64,000 nucleotides of DNA. It comes from Emergomyces orientalis. Lineage: Eukaryota; Ascomycota; Eurotiomycetes; Onygenales; Ajellomycetaceae. Positions 26,178-38,727 of the stretch are shown in pieces; the stretch's first letter is position 1; the number at the start of each line of letters is the position of its first letter. The notes beneath the pieces were generated by a model. It did not search any database. It was given only the letters and a program-made list of their open reading frames with translations, and had not been told where the DNA came from. The translations under genes and the position numbers were made by a program. The stretch spans positions 930,001 to 994,000 of the forward strand of contig MOWL01000068.1 of assembly GCA_002110485.1 (NCBI GenBank), given 5' to 3'.

Positions 26178-27327
26178 TCTGGTAGCTCTATAGGCCGGGT
26201 ATTATATGAAGTCGGTTCGTTTTTCACATTCGTTGCATCTAGTGTGGTGCATTCAAGCTTTCGATAACAGCTGGAGGGCCATCAGCTAGTAATGTCACAT
26301 GACAAGCTACAGAGCGCCAAGAAACGATCCTCGACTTGTTGCGGTTTCAAGCTCGTTGACTACAACCAACACAAACCATTGGGAGGACTACAATTGACAG
26401 CAATGCAGTGTTATATCATTGATTTCTGTGAAGTCCCACTAGATCACTTTGGTTACGCAGCCTCATGTTTTCTTTCTCATCGAGACCTTTATTATTATCA
26501 TGGCAATTGCCCGATTCCTAACAAACCCCGTACGAACACTCAGCTTCAGTGGATTGACTTCGCCCCGATCCTTAAAAATGCTAACGTCGTGAAAGACATG
26601 CCGATGACATTATCTAGATTTTAATGATCATGGCATAATTTCACCCGGCGACCAAATGAGACCAGGGGGCGGGCGTTTGCCTGGCGCTGGTTTTCAATTT
26701 TCGCACCAGGGAGGAAAGAATGGACTCTAGAGTCTGTTCCTATCTGACACATGGCAAGGCTTCTTAGACACACTTATTTCTAACGATATACACTCGTCCA
26801 CAAAAGCCCTGCAAAATCAAGGTCAGTAACTAGTATCTTGTTCAGCCGATGACGTTGGAGCGGAGCTTGTGTCACGTGGGTCTACGAAACTCTAACCAAT
26901 GATGAAAGCGCAAACTGGGGAGTGATCTCCACGAATAACGTCACTTGGGCTTGGAGCCCCGGTTCTGGTTTTGAGTTGGGCACGAGTGGATGTTGAAAGG
27001 GCTTCCTACTGATATAAGGGTTGTATATAATTGATGGCGGCAGGCAACCTTGGAACTAACAATGTCTGATTGTAGGAATCGCCACTATGACGTCTTTGCT
27101 ATCAGGGAACTTAAATCGTATCAAATTCAATATCCCACTGCAATCTTACCCTATGATCTTGTTTATCAAGGTCTTTATTTCGTACTAACCTTCTCATCAG
27201 AGGACATTAACTCGGTTCTATATGTCTTAAGGTCGAGAACAAGCACTGATATACCCCCTTCTCCTCCCGGGCCAGTTGTTCGCGCAATTCCTTTCTGCAT
27301 TTTATCAATTAACTTTCGTCATTCAAT
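26178..27327. promoter_or_regulatory. Divergent intergenic region between GET2 and the Mug190-like gene
   Basis: Must contain both promoters, since the two genes are transcribed away from each other. A 110-codon frame at 26292-26624 (plus) has no recognisable motif and no supporting signals. I found no defined operator or repeat. Confidence 0.4.
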
Positions 27328-30300
27328 ATGCCGACTCAAACTCAACAGTACCCTGGTGGGCACTGGGGTGCCAACAACCCGATTCCCACAGTCCAAAAGT
27401 TCTTACGTAACTTGGATGAAGACAAAGCGGAGAGGGATAGGCAAATTGATGAAGCTAAGAAGCTCAAACGGGAGGGGGAACGGAATAAGCAGAAGCAAAA
27501 AAGCGAACAAGATGAGGACACGGAAGTGACATCCCATACCCCGATGCAGCCGAGGAAACGTGGGCGTAAAGTAACAGACCCAACAACCGGCAGGGAAGTT
27601 GAGATTGACGATGTTGGAGAAGAATTTATGGCCACAGTTAAAGAGCCACAGGTATTTTCTATCATCCAATTACACAAGAAAACATCTAACGGCCATCTTC
27701 AAAGCTTTCCGTTCCCAATGCGAATCTCGGGAAACCGACAGTATGTCTGACATCAAATTCTTGCTCCTGATTCAATACTTACCTTGCAATGTAGCCGATC
27801 AAAACAGAGCCCACCCAAGATTTGCAGGAATACAAGCGTGTTCAAGATATCACCTCACCGCCAGATCCTATTGCCGAAGGCACTACGTCCGATGTGCCAA
27901 TCCATGGGGAGAAAACTAACATTTTGTTTCACCCCACCCCATCTGTCAGCTATGAGCCAATGTTCAAGGCTTTGGAAAAACGTGGGACGGTGCTCTCTCT
28001 ATGTATATTTTGTGGTATTGTGATTCCGGGGAAATTGATCGGTGGCTCACTCAAAGGGCTCATTCCTCTTGCAATCTGCATTGCCTCTGGTGTATGGTTG
28101 TGGATGCAAGACCTCATCCGCAAAGGGAGAGATATGGAATGGAGCAGCGAACAACGTCGCGGGGAAACAGTATGTTCTTCTGGTCACTTTATTATTTTCA
28201 ATCACTGCTGACTTTATTTAAGGCGACCGTTAATTTACTCCCAGAGTCAGTCGAATGGATGAATACGTTTCTATCAATAGTCTGGGGCCTTCTTAACCCG
28301 GACATGTTCGCAAGCGTTGCAGACACCATCGAGGATATTATGCAGGCTTCCGTACCAGGAATAATTGAGAATGTCCGTGTGGCCGAGATCGACCAAGGAT
28401 CGAACCCATTTCGGATCCTCAGCTTGCGGGCACTACCAGATAGTCAAGTCGAGGACCTCAAAAACGCAGCATATGAACATAATAAGGAAACAAAGTCTGC
28501 TCAAGAAGCTGCTGCAGATGAGGAAGGAGGCTCCCATTACAACCTCGAATGCTCGTTCGCGTACCACGCTAAACCAAGCGGTAAAAGTTCGTCCTCAAAA
28601 GCTGCCAACATGCACATGCTCTTGGTATTCTACCTGGGTATTAAAGGGCTTTTTGGGGTTCCACTGCCCATTTTCACTGAATTGATTCAGCTCGTTGGGA
28701 CGGTGCGGCTCCGACTACAGATGACTCCGGACCCGCCCTTCGCGAAAACCCTGACTTTCAGCTTGATGGGAGTCCCTCACGTCCGGGCTGGTTGCGTTCC
28801 AATGGTCAAAAGAGGCGTCAATATCCTCAATTTGCCCCTGATCTCCAATTTTGTCAATTACGCTATCGAAGCTGCTGCGAGCATGTATGTTGCACCAAAG
28901 TCGATGTGTATGGATCTGCGCATGTTGCTGCAGGGAGACACAGTGCAAAAGGATACCTTGGCACTAGGGATTATGTGGGTCAGGATACACCGAGCTACGG
29001 GACTCAGCAAGCAGGATAGACGAGGCACCGAAGGTGGAGGTAGCGACCCTTATATCAACCTCTCCTTCTCGAAATATGGAAAACCGATGTATTGTACTAG
29101 GGTCATTACCGATGATCTAAATCCAGTATGGGAAGAGTCAGCTGCTCTCTTAGTGACACCGGAGCTCATCAAAGCCGATGAACAACTTAGCGTCGAGCTG
29201 TGGGATTCTGATCGGAGTACTGCTGATGATATTGTTGGGAAAGTCGAAATTTCCATCCAGAAGATGCTGAAGCACCCTGGAAAGATGTACCAGCTAACTT
29301 CCAAGCTTCAAGGGATGGATGTTGGTTCCGAAATGCCTGGAGAGCTTCATTGGGAGGTTGGATATTTCGGAAAGCCACGATTCCGACCAGCTCTTCGGAC
29401 TGATGGGAGAGATCCAAATCTACCAGTGACAATGAAGGAGGATCCAGCACTGCAAGATGAGAAGGGTACCATCGATACTGATGAAGCCTACGCTGTCGCT
29501 CATACCCCCCCCGATCCTCTTTGGCCAAGTGGTATATGCAGTGTTGTCATTCACCAAATCGTGAATTTGGAATTAGCAAACATTAAGGGGAGCTCTCCGA
29601 ACGGCCGAAACAGCAATAGAGAATACGAACCCGCTAAACCATATGGCGAAATTACCGATGAAGAAGGAAAAACCCTTCCGACTAGTTACTGCACTATCCT
29701 TTTGAACGATGAACTTGTATGCCCCCGTTTACTTTTTATGTTTAAATTGGTCTGTTCGTATTTCTAATCGCTTTGGATCTAGATCTACCGCACTCGAGCA
29801 AAAGCTGTTAGCAGCAAACCCATATTCAATGCAGGAACAGAAAAATTCGTGCGAGATTGGAGATCCGCGATGGTTTCTATTACTGTCCGGGACCAGAGGC
29901 ACCGGGAACATGATCCGATTTTGGGCGTCGTTCCCCTTAAACTCTCTGATATTTTACAAACCAGTTCTCAAGTAACACGATGGTATCCATTGGATGGAGG
30001 AATTGGCTTCGGGCGTGTTCGGATTTCCCTTTTGTTCAGAAGCGTCGAAACCAGGCTACCACCTCCTCTCCTCGGTTGGAACGTCGGGTCTTTTCAGATT
30101 ACATCAGATCGCATTACGGCACTGGACTATCATCACCATGCCAAGCTAAAGGTACGGACGAGTGGTAGCATCGGTACGCTACCCCGGGGAGCATGCCATA
30201 CCCTCGAGGGCGGCAAAGGAGTGTATTTCGAAATCAACTCGAAAGAGTTGAAAGATCGGATCCGCCTCCCAGTCAAACATCGACATAGATCTGGAATCAT

Positions 30301-31294
30301 TTTCGAGCTTCATAAGGGAGATAAACCGGGCTGTGCCGTCTTCTGGCTCCATCAATGCGTTGACAATGAAGACACGGACGTTGATATCCCGATCTGGAAC
30401 ACGAAGAACGAAGCGCGCTTGATGCAGAACTATATCACTGAAGAAAATTGGCAACAGAAACGGGTTCCGGGCCTGGAGGACCTTACCATTATAGGGCGCC
30501 TACGGTTCAAAGCGAAATTTTCCTCTGGTATTGACGAGAGTCACAGCCGTTTCGTCCAGGATAATAACTCCCGTGAAACGTTCGAGACGTGGGAAGCATG
30601 TATATCTGAGGGCGTACGGGCTCGAACTATTTCAGGGGAATTACCGGACTCTATCAAAGCGTTGCATGACAAGTCATTGGTCCAAGAGCGCGATGTCCTC
30701 AGACGAGCTAGTTCAGAGGAACAGAAACTCTGGATTGCTAGGGACGGAATTGATTGGAGCGAGGCATTTGGCACCGACCCCCATGAACTTGCGGATCACC
30801 AACGGCGTAACCTCATTGACGTGGGTGTCGAGGACCATGTGCGGTTTTCAGTGTCGTCTTTGCAAAGTAAAGATCAGAAGAGTGGAGATATTTCTCACTC
30901 AGGCCAATTCAGACGGGATTCAGGCTACGATATTGCCCATAACAATGCTCCTGAACATACACGTGACAATGAAAACGTCGTCGACAACGATGGTGAGTAT
31001 CATCACCATACGGAATCCCAGTCTGATATTGACGCGGACGAGGCCGATTCATTCACTACCACAGATACCAACCGGCGGTCATCGGAGACGAATGAGGAGC
31101 GTGTGCAACGCATTGGTAACAAGGCGAATAAGCGGACGGAACACCGAAAGCAGCGGGGAATTATGCAGTGGAAGCCAGCACGTAATGCGGCGTTCGCGAA
31201 GGATGAGGCTTCGTTCGCCATTAGGAAGGTTAAGAATAAGTTTACGGGTGGGCTGACGGGGAGGGAACCTGATATTGAGACAGAAGTAGGTTAG
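27328..31294 (+). CDS. Mug190-like tricalbin-type SMP/C2-domain lipid-transfer protein
   Basis: Probable ER-anchored lipid-transfer protein at membrane contact sites, of the Mug190/tricalbin class. Five exons: 27328-27651, 27705-27740 (a 36-nt micro-exon), 27795-28169, 28223-29716, 29783-31294. All joins are phase 0, giving 1246 residues (S. pombe Mug190 is about 1190). Residues 1-108 are hydrophilic and charged. A two-segment hydrophobic hairpin (about 184-225) should anchor it in the ER. An SMP-like module begins near residue 250. A first C2 domain starts near residue 496 (GIMWVRIHRATGL, with SDPYINLSF and DDLNPVWEE). A second C2 domain starts near residue 675 (CSVVIHQIVNLELANIK) and spans the exon 4/5 join. 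The C-terminus is acidic then basic. Start chosen as the first in-frame ATG, preceded by pyrimidine-rich sequence. Confidence 0.88.
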
Positions 31295-33654
31295 TGGGTA
31301 ATAATGGGGTTATGGCCAATGTTCATACTGTTTGCTTACGAAAAGAAAAAAAAAACCTTCTTGCAACAAAACTTATTGCAACTTTTGTTATTTGCGTGGA
31401 GTATTCCTTTGTTTTTCGTAACTAATTTTACTTCCTTTTTCTTGTCAATTTTACAAGCACCAAGTTTATGTTACTGATAGCCCATTATGAACGAATGAAT
31501 AATATGTTTCTTGAATTTCCTTCTGCCTTTTCTTGGCCCCCATGATCAGCAGTGATCAAGCTCGCTCTTAGTAAGCTAACAAACGTAAGCCTTAAAAAGC
31601 CCTCGTTCAAAAAAGGAGAAACAATCCCCCCGAATAAAATGCCTAGGACAATATATTTAATCAAATTATGAAGCCGGTAACTCGTTCAGCAACAACTCTA
31701 GCCAGTAGTAAAAGTAAAAGGCCCATGGCAAACCCCTTATCTGAGGCAGATCCCGGACGATCTGCCAACCCCACCGGCTGGCCCCCCCCAGGCCCCCAAA
31801 GAAAGTAGATATCTACCCGGGGCTAAAATACCCTGCTTCCCAAATATGCGGTTTAGCTGGCGCCCATTCCACGACACCAGGGAGTTTAAAATTAAAGGAG
31901 CATCAGTTTTTGAAATTGAAACTGACTGACTCACTACGTCGCTGTGCCTGCGGCGGGCATCACCACCAACCCACCACCCGGCCACATCGCGGAGATTTTA
32001 TCAGCTACCAAAGCCCTCGAAAAAATACCTTGGCTTACGTATTGTTAATAAATAAATTAATGTGACTAGAGCTGAGCTTATGTGTCTAAATGCGTTTCCA
32101 ACTATTGATGCACTGTACATATACTGGCTGTGCGCGTAGGCGTATCGACTACGAAGCTGGGTGGCTCAACACAAGCTCAGCCGCGCGCTCGGAGGATCCT
32201 GGACGACAGGGATACACCTCTTTTGGAATTTTTATTTTTAAATGTTATATTATATTCTTTTCTTTTGATGGTCATTGAAGCGGTGAGCATTTTTGGCATT
32301 GGGCGATAAATAGTGGAAGAACTATAAATAATTATCAGCAGAAAAGATTGGTAAAATAATGGCGCGTTTGGTTTTTAGGAAGAAATAGTAAGGTGGGGAT
32401 CGGAATGGAATAATAGAGCGCGGTGGGCATCAACTGCTTAGTCGAGGGCTTTGAAGTCTCCGAGAGACGAGAGGCGCTGTTAGCTAAAAGCAGTATCATG
32501 CTAAATTCAATAGCTCCATATTAGCCAAGGGCATCGACCGCAGATGCTAAATAGAAAAGTGGTTATAAAGATAGAAATATTTTTTTTAAATTCATTATTA
32601 GGCTACCGTCGTCGCTGCGTCGATCCTGATCCCCCAGAAAAGACTATACCAGATGTCAAACATTTTAAATGACTAAGGGTAAATGAATAAATAGATGATG
32701 TTAAGGAAATGATTCTTAAAAAAGAACATACAAATTCACACACATGAAAGTCCCCTCAGAATTCCCAGATCTGGAAATCCCGTACGCGAGCAGTTTGCTC
32801 GTCAAGTTCACCACAAATTCCTAAAATAAAATCCCATGCATTAGTGCTAAAATCCAGGAAGCAGAAGAAAAGAGGTAGAAAAAAAATCGCTCAGCTCCTA
32901 GTATAAGTGGGAATCATATGCATTAAAAGAAAAGAAAAGAAAACGTATGTAGAGAGAAACAGAAGAGAAAAGAAAATAATTAATAAAAGAGTAAAATTGA
33001 AGGATAAAAACGTAGAAATGTATAAAAGAACAAATTTTTGAAAAAAGATGGCAAGTGGAAATAAAAAAGATGTAGAAGTTAAATGTATATAAATTAAAAT
33101 TAAAATAATAAATGGAAATAAAAAGTTAAGATGGAGTTACGGCGTGGAAGCCAGCACAGCACATGAGAAGGATGATGTTTTCGAAGTTTCAATGGTGTTT
33201 GGGGGGGAGCTAAATGTAGAAACATGACACACGATGCAAGTTTCTTTTCTCCAGCAAGAAAAATGGCAAGTCTTGTCCATCAGCGGATTAGCTAGGAGAG
33301 AGCATGATGACAGGAAGAACACCAATGATGTTATGTCAGGAATCATTATTGGGTGGAGTTTTAACGGGAGAGAATTGATTGGGAGTGTGAGTGAGTTGAG
33401 GGATATTTTGGATGAAACCACGTTCTTCTTCATTCGAACTAACACCATAACAGTAGCAGATGATGTTATGGATGGGCCCATGTTCTTCCCTGTTCTCCTC
33501 TCCAAACCCCTCCCCCCCACCCCTCTTTTCCATAAACCAGCCCGCGCCCACTCAACTCCCCGACCCGCATCCATACCTGCATCAGCATCGTTTGAGCCAA
33601 CATGCCCCTCGCCCGCTTCGATAGGATGATAGTGGGTATCGTAGTATTCGCTCC

Positions 33655-33689
<35 letters not shown>

Positions 33690-34116
33690 GCGCGGAAGGA
33701 GAACGAAATAGGCCGAAAGTAAAATTTAAAAAAAGAACAGAAAACACCGCGCTCAGTTTGGTATGTTTATGGGATATAAAGTATGTCTTTTTTTATATTT
33801 ACGGTTTATTCGTTTCGTTCTCGGTTTCGTTTGCTCGTTTTGCTCGTTTGTCGGCTCGTAGACCAAAAATAGACATTTCGCTAAAATAACACCAAAGGAC
33901 GGGGGGAATGCATGTCATGGCGTGGCCAGTTAAAAATAGTAGGTAGCTAGATATAATGCAGTGTAATGCAATGCAGGCGCTCGTATGTGGGTATATAGGG
34001 GTATATGTATAGGTATGTCGGCGTTTATGCAAATATGCGATTTCGCATCGGTAGGTGATATAATGACTGAGTGAAATATGTCCGTACGTCAATTCCTTTT
34101 TTCAGTTGGCGTTCGG
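31295..34116. other. AT-rich convergent intergenic region
   Basis: Lies between two genes that end towards each other. Long A-rich runs dominate 32.3-33.1 kb. Frames at 33.1-33.6 kb exist on both strands, but neither shows a domain or matching splice sites. Contains a GT microsatellite at 33656-33687. No supported gene. Confidence 0.5.
33656..33687. repeat. (GT)16 microsatellite
   Basis: Perfect GT dinucleotide repeat in intergenic sequence, about 430 bp beyond the 3' end of the serine-rich gene. Confidence 0.95.
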
Positions 34117-35712
34117 TCAAGGACGAGGGCTCGATCGTAGACTTTCTGGTAAGGGCGTGGAGGAGGCTTCATGCAAAATGTCACACATAGGATCCTGGCC
34201 CCCACTCGCCTGGGAGATTGTGAATGCGTCTACGCGAGGCTCGGTAGTGGTGTTCACCAGCGGGCTAGACCGTCGTTTTGGCGACGGACAGCTCAACATG
34301 GGAACTCTTACTACTGCTGGTGCTGGTGCTGCTAGTACCGAGTTCGAAACGGTTAAATTTGATTCCTGGGCTGGAACCGTGATTGTCGCATCGAGATTTG
34401 GATTGCTGGAGTTGTTAGTGTTTTTAATCTGCTGCGCATGTCCGTTTTCAACCGGGCCTAGGGTCCACCTCCATTGGCGAGGACGCTTCCGTCGTTGGTG
34501 GAGGAGGGGTGTCTGAGGGGTGTTATCCCAGCAGCCGTACGAGCCTCCGGAAACGGCTAGATCTTCTCGAAGCGCCACTGCCCTGATTTGTCGTTCGCTT
34601 GTAGAATGTTTCCTTTTAGCAGTTCGCGGGCGTTGGGCAGTGGCCGAGGCTGAGTCACTATTTTTAACAACACCGTCGTCACTAGTGTCGCGGGTATTAG
34701 GTTTGGCAGCATTATGATTCCTGTTCCCTTCATCGGGGGGCGCTATGGTTTCGTCATCTTCTGACAGGTTGGAGGTGGGTTGCGATAAAGATGAATCTGA
34801 TTCATCACCCTCATCTGACGACGTGTTAACTTCTGAGGGGCCAGATGGGGAATCTAGGGTGAAGAGATCTGAGTGTTTCGCGACGTAGCAGATGGTTTTA
34901 ATTTCTTCATCAAGCGGGCAACGATATTTGACCTGTCTTTTCGCGGGGAATAGCACCTTGCGCCCGTTGTGCCCGCTGCCGGAACCATTCCCGGTTGGCG
35001 CGGCGAGACACGGTCGTCGTAGTGAAGATGTATGAAGCGGGGAGTTGCGCAGAATACTTCGTAGCCCTAGTGGAAGTTTGTAGGGGATTTGGTCGTCCAT
35101 TCCCTGGTAGTTGCATAAGTAAGACGAGCCCCGTTTTCCAAACCTAGAGGGGCATTTTGGAGATGGAGCGCCAAGGGGCGATGAGGATGTAGTGTGCCTG
35201 AATCCGTCGTAGGCATTGCTGAATGTATTCCGTACGGTGGGAGACGACGAGCAACCTGCCGAAAGGGCTAGAGAGAGTGCCGTTGTAGATTTGCCAAAGG
35301 TCATTGGCAGCGACGAGGTCTGAAGTGACAGCTTTGGCCGTTTGCTACCGTTCGAGGACCCATGGCTTGGGCCGCTGGATATTGGGCCGGGGACTGCTGG
35401 CTTCACAAACATATCGGGGGGCGATTGCGATTCCTCCTGCGGCAGCGAAGGAGAAGATGAAACAGAAGTAGACGGAGTAGCAGTAGGAGGAGGAGAAGTG
35501 GGAGTGAAAGAGCTTATAGACTCTGCGGGGGTCGAAGCATCGTCTGACGAGGAATCTGAATCTGTAGATTGGATATGAGGAGGCTTTGGGTTGAGAGGAA
35601 TGGCGAGCATTTTGAAGAGGGACGATATCCAGTGGGAGAGCGAGGCGAGGACACCCTGTTCAACCTCAAAAGAAGCTGTCCAAACCGAATGAGGCATCAA
35701 GGAAGTATGCAA
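34117..35712 (-). CDS. Conserved-looking serine-rich protein of unknown function
   Basis: I do not recognise a named family. The single open frame gives 531 residues from the first ATG, or 497 if translation starts at residue 35 (MLAIPLNPKPPHIQ, codon 35610-35608), which I prefer because the sequence before it looks less like protein. Most of it is low-complexity Ser/Thr/Pro. Three islands look constrained: LRSILRNSPL (about 217-226), RKVLFPAKRQVKYRCPLDEE (about 251-270), and RRKRPRQWRWTLGP near the C-terminal third. KVLF fits the RVxF docking pattern for protein phosphatase 1 and follows a SILR-type motif, as in some PP1 regulators. That role is inference from short motifs only. Upstream lies about 3 kb of repeat-rich DNA. 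Confidence 0.65.
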   Translation of the reverse strand: MHTSLMPHSVWTASFEVEQGVLASLSHWISSLFKMLAIPLNPKPPHIQSTDSDSSSDDASTPAESISSFTPTSPPPTATPSTSVSSSPSLPQEESQSPPDMFVKPAVPGPISSGPSHGSSNGSKRPKLSLQTSSLPMTFGKSTTALSLALSAGCSSSPTVRNTFSNAYDGFRHTTSSSPLGAPSPKCPSRFGKRGSSYLCNYQGMDDQIPYKLPLGLRSILRNSPLHTSSLRRPCLAAPTGNGSGSGHNGRKVLFPAKRQVKYRCPLDEEIKTICYVAKHSDLFTLDSPSGPSEVNTSSDEGDESDSSLSQPTSNLSEDDETIAPPDEGNRNHNAAKPNTRDTSDDGVVKNSDSASATAQRPRTAKRKHSTSERQIRAVALREDLAVSGGSYGCWDNTPQTPLLHQRRKRPRQWRWTLGPVENGHAQQIKNTNNSSNPNLDATITVPAQESNLTVSNSVLAAPAPAVVRVPMLSCPSPKRRSSPLVNTTTEPRVDAFTISQASGGQDPMCDILHEASSTPLPESLRSSPRP

Positions 35713-35873
35713 GGGGAGAGTCAGAAACCAGGCTGAGGGGAACCATGACGCTTTTTGTTGCGAAGAGAGCTGTTCTATTGCGCCATGATGGCTGTTGGGG
35801 TTTGGCAGTGTGCAAAGGAGGGGATCTGCAACACTTTTCTTTCCTCTCCTTTTTCTTTCTTTTTCTCCGTTTT

Positions 35874-35878
<5 letters not shown>

Positions 35879-35905
<27 letters not shown>
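35879..35905. repeat. (TA)n microsatellite
   Basis: About 13 TA units in the putative promoter of the serine-rich gene. Confidence 0.9.
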
Positions 35906-35909
<4 letters not shown>

Positions 35910-36057
35910 TTTTATAGTTTTACCCCCCTTGTTTGCGCCTTAGCTCTCTCGTAAGCTGGGGGGGGGGGCCATATACTAATGGTAGAGTCCGTGTGAAAGA
36001 TGGGGAGATACGAGGGCCGAATGCCGATCAGGAACAGGAAGGAGATTAACCAAGTAT

Positions 36058-36093
36058 AATAATAAAGAATAATAATAATAGTAATAATAATAA
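36058..36093. repeat. (TAA)n-like imperfect repeat
   Basis: Imperfect TAA/AATAATAG units in intergenic sequence. Confidence 0.75.
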
Positions 36094-36662
36094 GGAGAGA
36101 AAATAAGAGCGAGAGACGAAAGGAGCGGCGATGATAAAAATAACAGAGAAAAAATTCAAAAGAGACAGAGTTTGTCGTACGAAAATAAAAAGTTAGTTTA
36201 AACCGTGGCGGTGGTGGGGGAAAGGATTTTGTTGCTATTCGTAAATGGCGATTTTGGTGAAGGTCGTTGCGACGATTGAGGACAGTCCAGCTAAATCCAG
36301 GTAAAGCGACCAGCGAGCGGCCTATTCTGATCCCAGATACGCAGAGGTTTAGAAGCTCGGGAAGGCTTAGACGGGGAGAGATAATATATAGGGCCTTGGT
36401 AGGAAGAGAGCGGAGAGCCACCAACAATAGGGGTTTCACGAATTTTCATAGATAGATGGGATGGATAAACAGGAAGAAGAGAATCGAAGAGGAAGAGAGG
36501 GTGAGATAGAAAAGATGGTAGTTAGGGGGTGATGGCAAAGTTTTTAACGAAAGAGAGGACCCCGTATATGTATGGGTTTTAGTTCCTGTGATCGGATGTG
36601 ATGGGCGTGGGAGGGCTGCAGCACAGACAGGTCCTCGAGCTGCAGACATTACTTGAAACATC

Positions 36663-36729
<67 letters not shown>

Positions 36730-36745
36730 GTTGTTGTTGTTGTTG
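36663..36745. repeat. (ATT)n followed by (GTT)5 compound microsatellite
   Basis: About 22 ATT units followed directly by GTT units. The switch from A to G at one codon position suggests repeat expansion on both sides of an old point change. Confidence 0.9.
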
Positions 36746-38312
36746 CGCTTCTATTGAGTTGAATTAAATTACTCTGGAGACTCGGAGATCACCTCTGATT
36801 TGATTTGATTAATCCTCCACAGCTCGGTACATTTATATTGATAATTACTAGTAAAATAAAGAAGTCAATACCTGGATACGATGTCTGGATATGCGACCGC
36901 CCGAACCGAAACCAACCTGACTATCTCCCCTCTTCTCCCCCCACGGGCGAACCGTTCTGTCGCATTATTCTTGTTTCAAAATGCCTGTTGGCTGTCTGGT
37001 TGGTGGGTTGACTACCTGGCTGTCTCTGGCTGTCTCTGGTGGCTGTCTTAACGAGTTAGCGCCGGAAGTGGAGCATCAGAAAAACTGGACATCGTTTGCT
37101 GAAGGATTATTCAGGATGATCTGCTCTGGATAGAACATGGGCTAGCTATAAATATCCCGAAGAAAGAATAACTGGATAAAATAAAATAAAATAAAATATT
37201 AAATAAATTCCATGCTACCCTTTTATTGCCATATTTTCTGGACAGATTCCCGGCTGACAGCTTGGCTATCCAGCTTTTTTTTTTTTGAACTGTCTGATTA
37301 TTGTCTTCTTCTTCTTCTTCTTCTTCTTATTATTACTCTTTGACCTCGTTCATTTCTTTCTGGTTCATTGGTCTCTCTTGAACACTAAAAATACACTTCG
37401 GTCATGGCGTTGATGATCCGGTACTTCGCAGTACTTCGGATATCAGCACTAGCCCCAGCGACTCCGCCCCTTGCCAGCCGTATTCTAAAAGTATCCCAAC
37501 CTCACGCTAGAATATCCCAAATCCTCAGCGGCCACTTCAGCGTCAGATTTACATACATATGAGTGTATATATATATATATATACATACTTTCTCCTTCCG
37601 TCGTCGCAGCAACACAAAGAGTTGAGCAAAGCGAGATAATGCTCTACCTGTCGCATCTACACGTACCCCTTATTTTACCCCTACTTTTTTACTCTGTACG
37701 CCCCCGCCGGTTACTCTTGACTTCAGCCACATCTCCAAACCAGCCACAAGGTATGTGGCGCTGAAGGCCATCCCCGATCGGGAAAAATGAATGGTCTTGG
37801 AACCTTGGAATCCATCCATCTTTCAATCATAATGTCACCAACAAATCTAATATCTCCCCAGCCAGGACTACGGACCCTTACTAACATTACCCCTAATAAC
37901 TATACATAACTGTCCAAGGGGAACACAAGGGGGCAGGTGGCAATTCATTTCATATTCGATTATCATCACTCAAAAGCATGTGAAAGGTGGAAACTCAGCT
38001 TATTCCTGCCTCAGCCCCTGACCCTGCTCACCACCAGGAGTTCCCTTCTGAAGTCAAAGCAGTTCAGTATTTTCCTGACCCCTGCTGCGATCTCCCACCC
38101 GTCGGCATAATACCTTCTTTGGGCATTCGGATTGCAGGTCAGTGAGAGAAAAAGCTTCCCTATATTGAGTCTCGAGCCCGAAGCCTGTCCGCTCCGCTAC
38201 TTTGTCCCCGATCCTCAGGCCATTATCTTCCCTAAGCGCCCGCGCTATTCTTAGTGTGAAACAACCTTCTTCCTTGCCTCTTCAGACCCCCGAAGTCTAC
38301 TCCCGCATCCTA

Positions 38313-38393
38313 ATCATCATCATCATCATCATCATCATTATCATCATCATCATCATTATCATCATTATCATCATTATCATCACCATCATTCAT
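38313..38393. repeat. (ATC)n / (ATT)n interrupted trinucleotide repeat
   Basis: Runs of ATC broken at intervals by ATT, about 330 bp upstream of the polymerase iota start codon. Confidence 0.9.
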
Positions 38394-38727
38394 CCGGCAT
38401 CCGTCGGTGTTCTCCGGGATTGTCTCCAGGATTGTCTCCAGGTACTCCCCCAGTGAAGAAACTTTCATTAAAAACTGTTCCCCTCGTCTTTGCTTACTCC
38501 ATGGGCCCCCACGTCTCTCTTCTTCTCTTTTCACACAACCAATGAGGAAAATATGCCACCCCTCGTTACCTGTCTTCCAGGGATTACCCACATGCGGAAG
38601 GACAGGAGCTAGCTAATAGTACCACTTCTTGTTCTCCTCGCGAGTGGTTGGACGAGGGCCCGGTTGATTGGTCCTCATTTTTTTGATATTGTTCTGTTAA
38701 AGTAACAGTCACTAAAAAAAGCCAGCC

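Larger units (their letters stand above)
35713..38727. other. Microsatellite-rich divergent intergenic region
   Basis: Three kilobases between the serine-rich gene (minus) and polymerase iota (plus), so it holds both promoters. It is packed with simple repeats, including TA, TAA, ATT/GTT, AAATA, CTT and ATC tracts. No frame looks coding; those that run through it are composed of repeat-encoded residues. Confidence 0.55.

Noticed and set aside
26292..26624. 110-codon plus-strand frame in the GET2/Mug190-like divergent region
   Set aside because: No motif or signal. Its position in a shared promoter region makes a gene unlikely without transcripts.
33137..33629. Overlapping frames on both strands (145 and 131 codons)
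   Set aside because: Neither has recognisable motifs. Overlap on both strands in AT-rich DNA next to a GT repeat suggests chance.
35912..36439. 175-codon minus-strand frame with a strongly hydrophobic Ile run
   Set aside because: The Ile/Tyr run is produced by TAA/AATAAT simple repeats; the rest shows no protein-like pattern.
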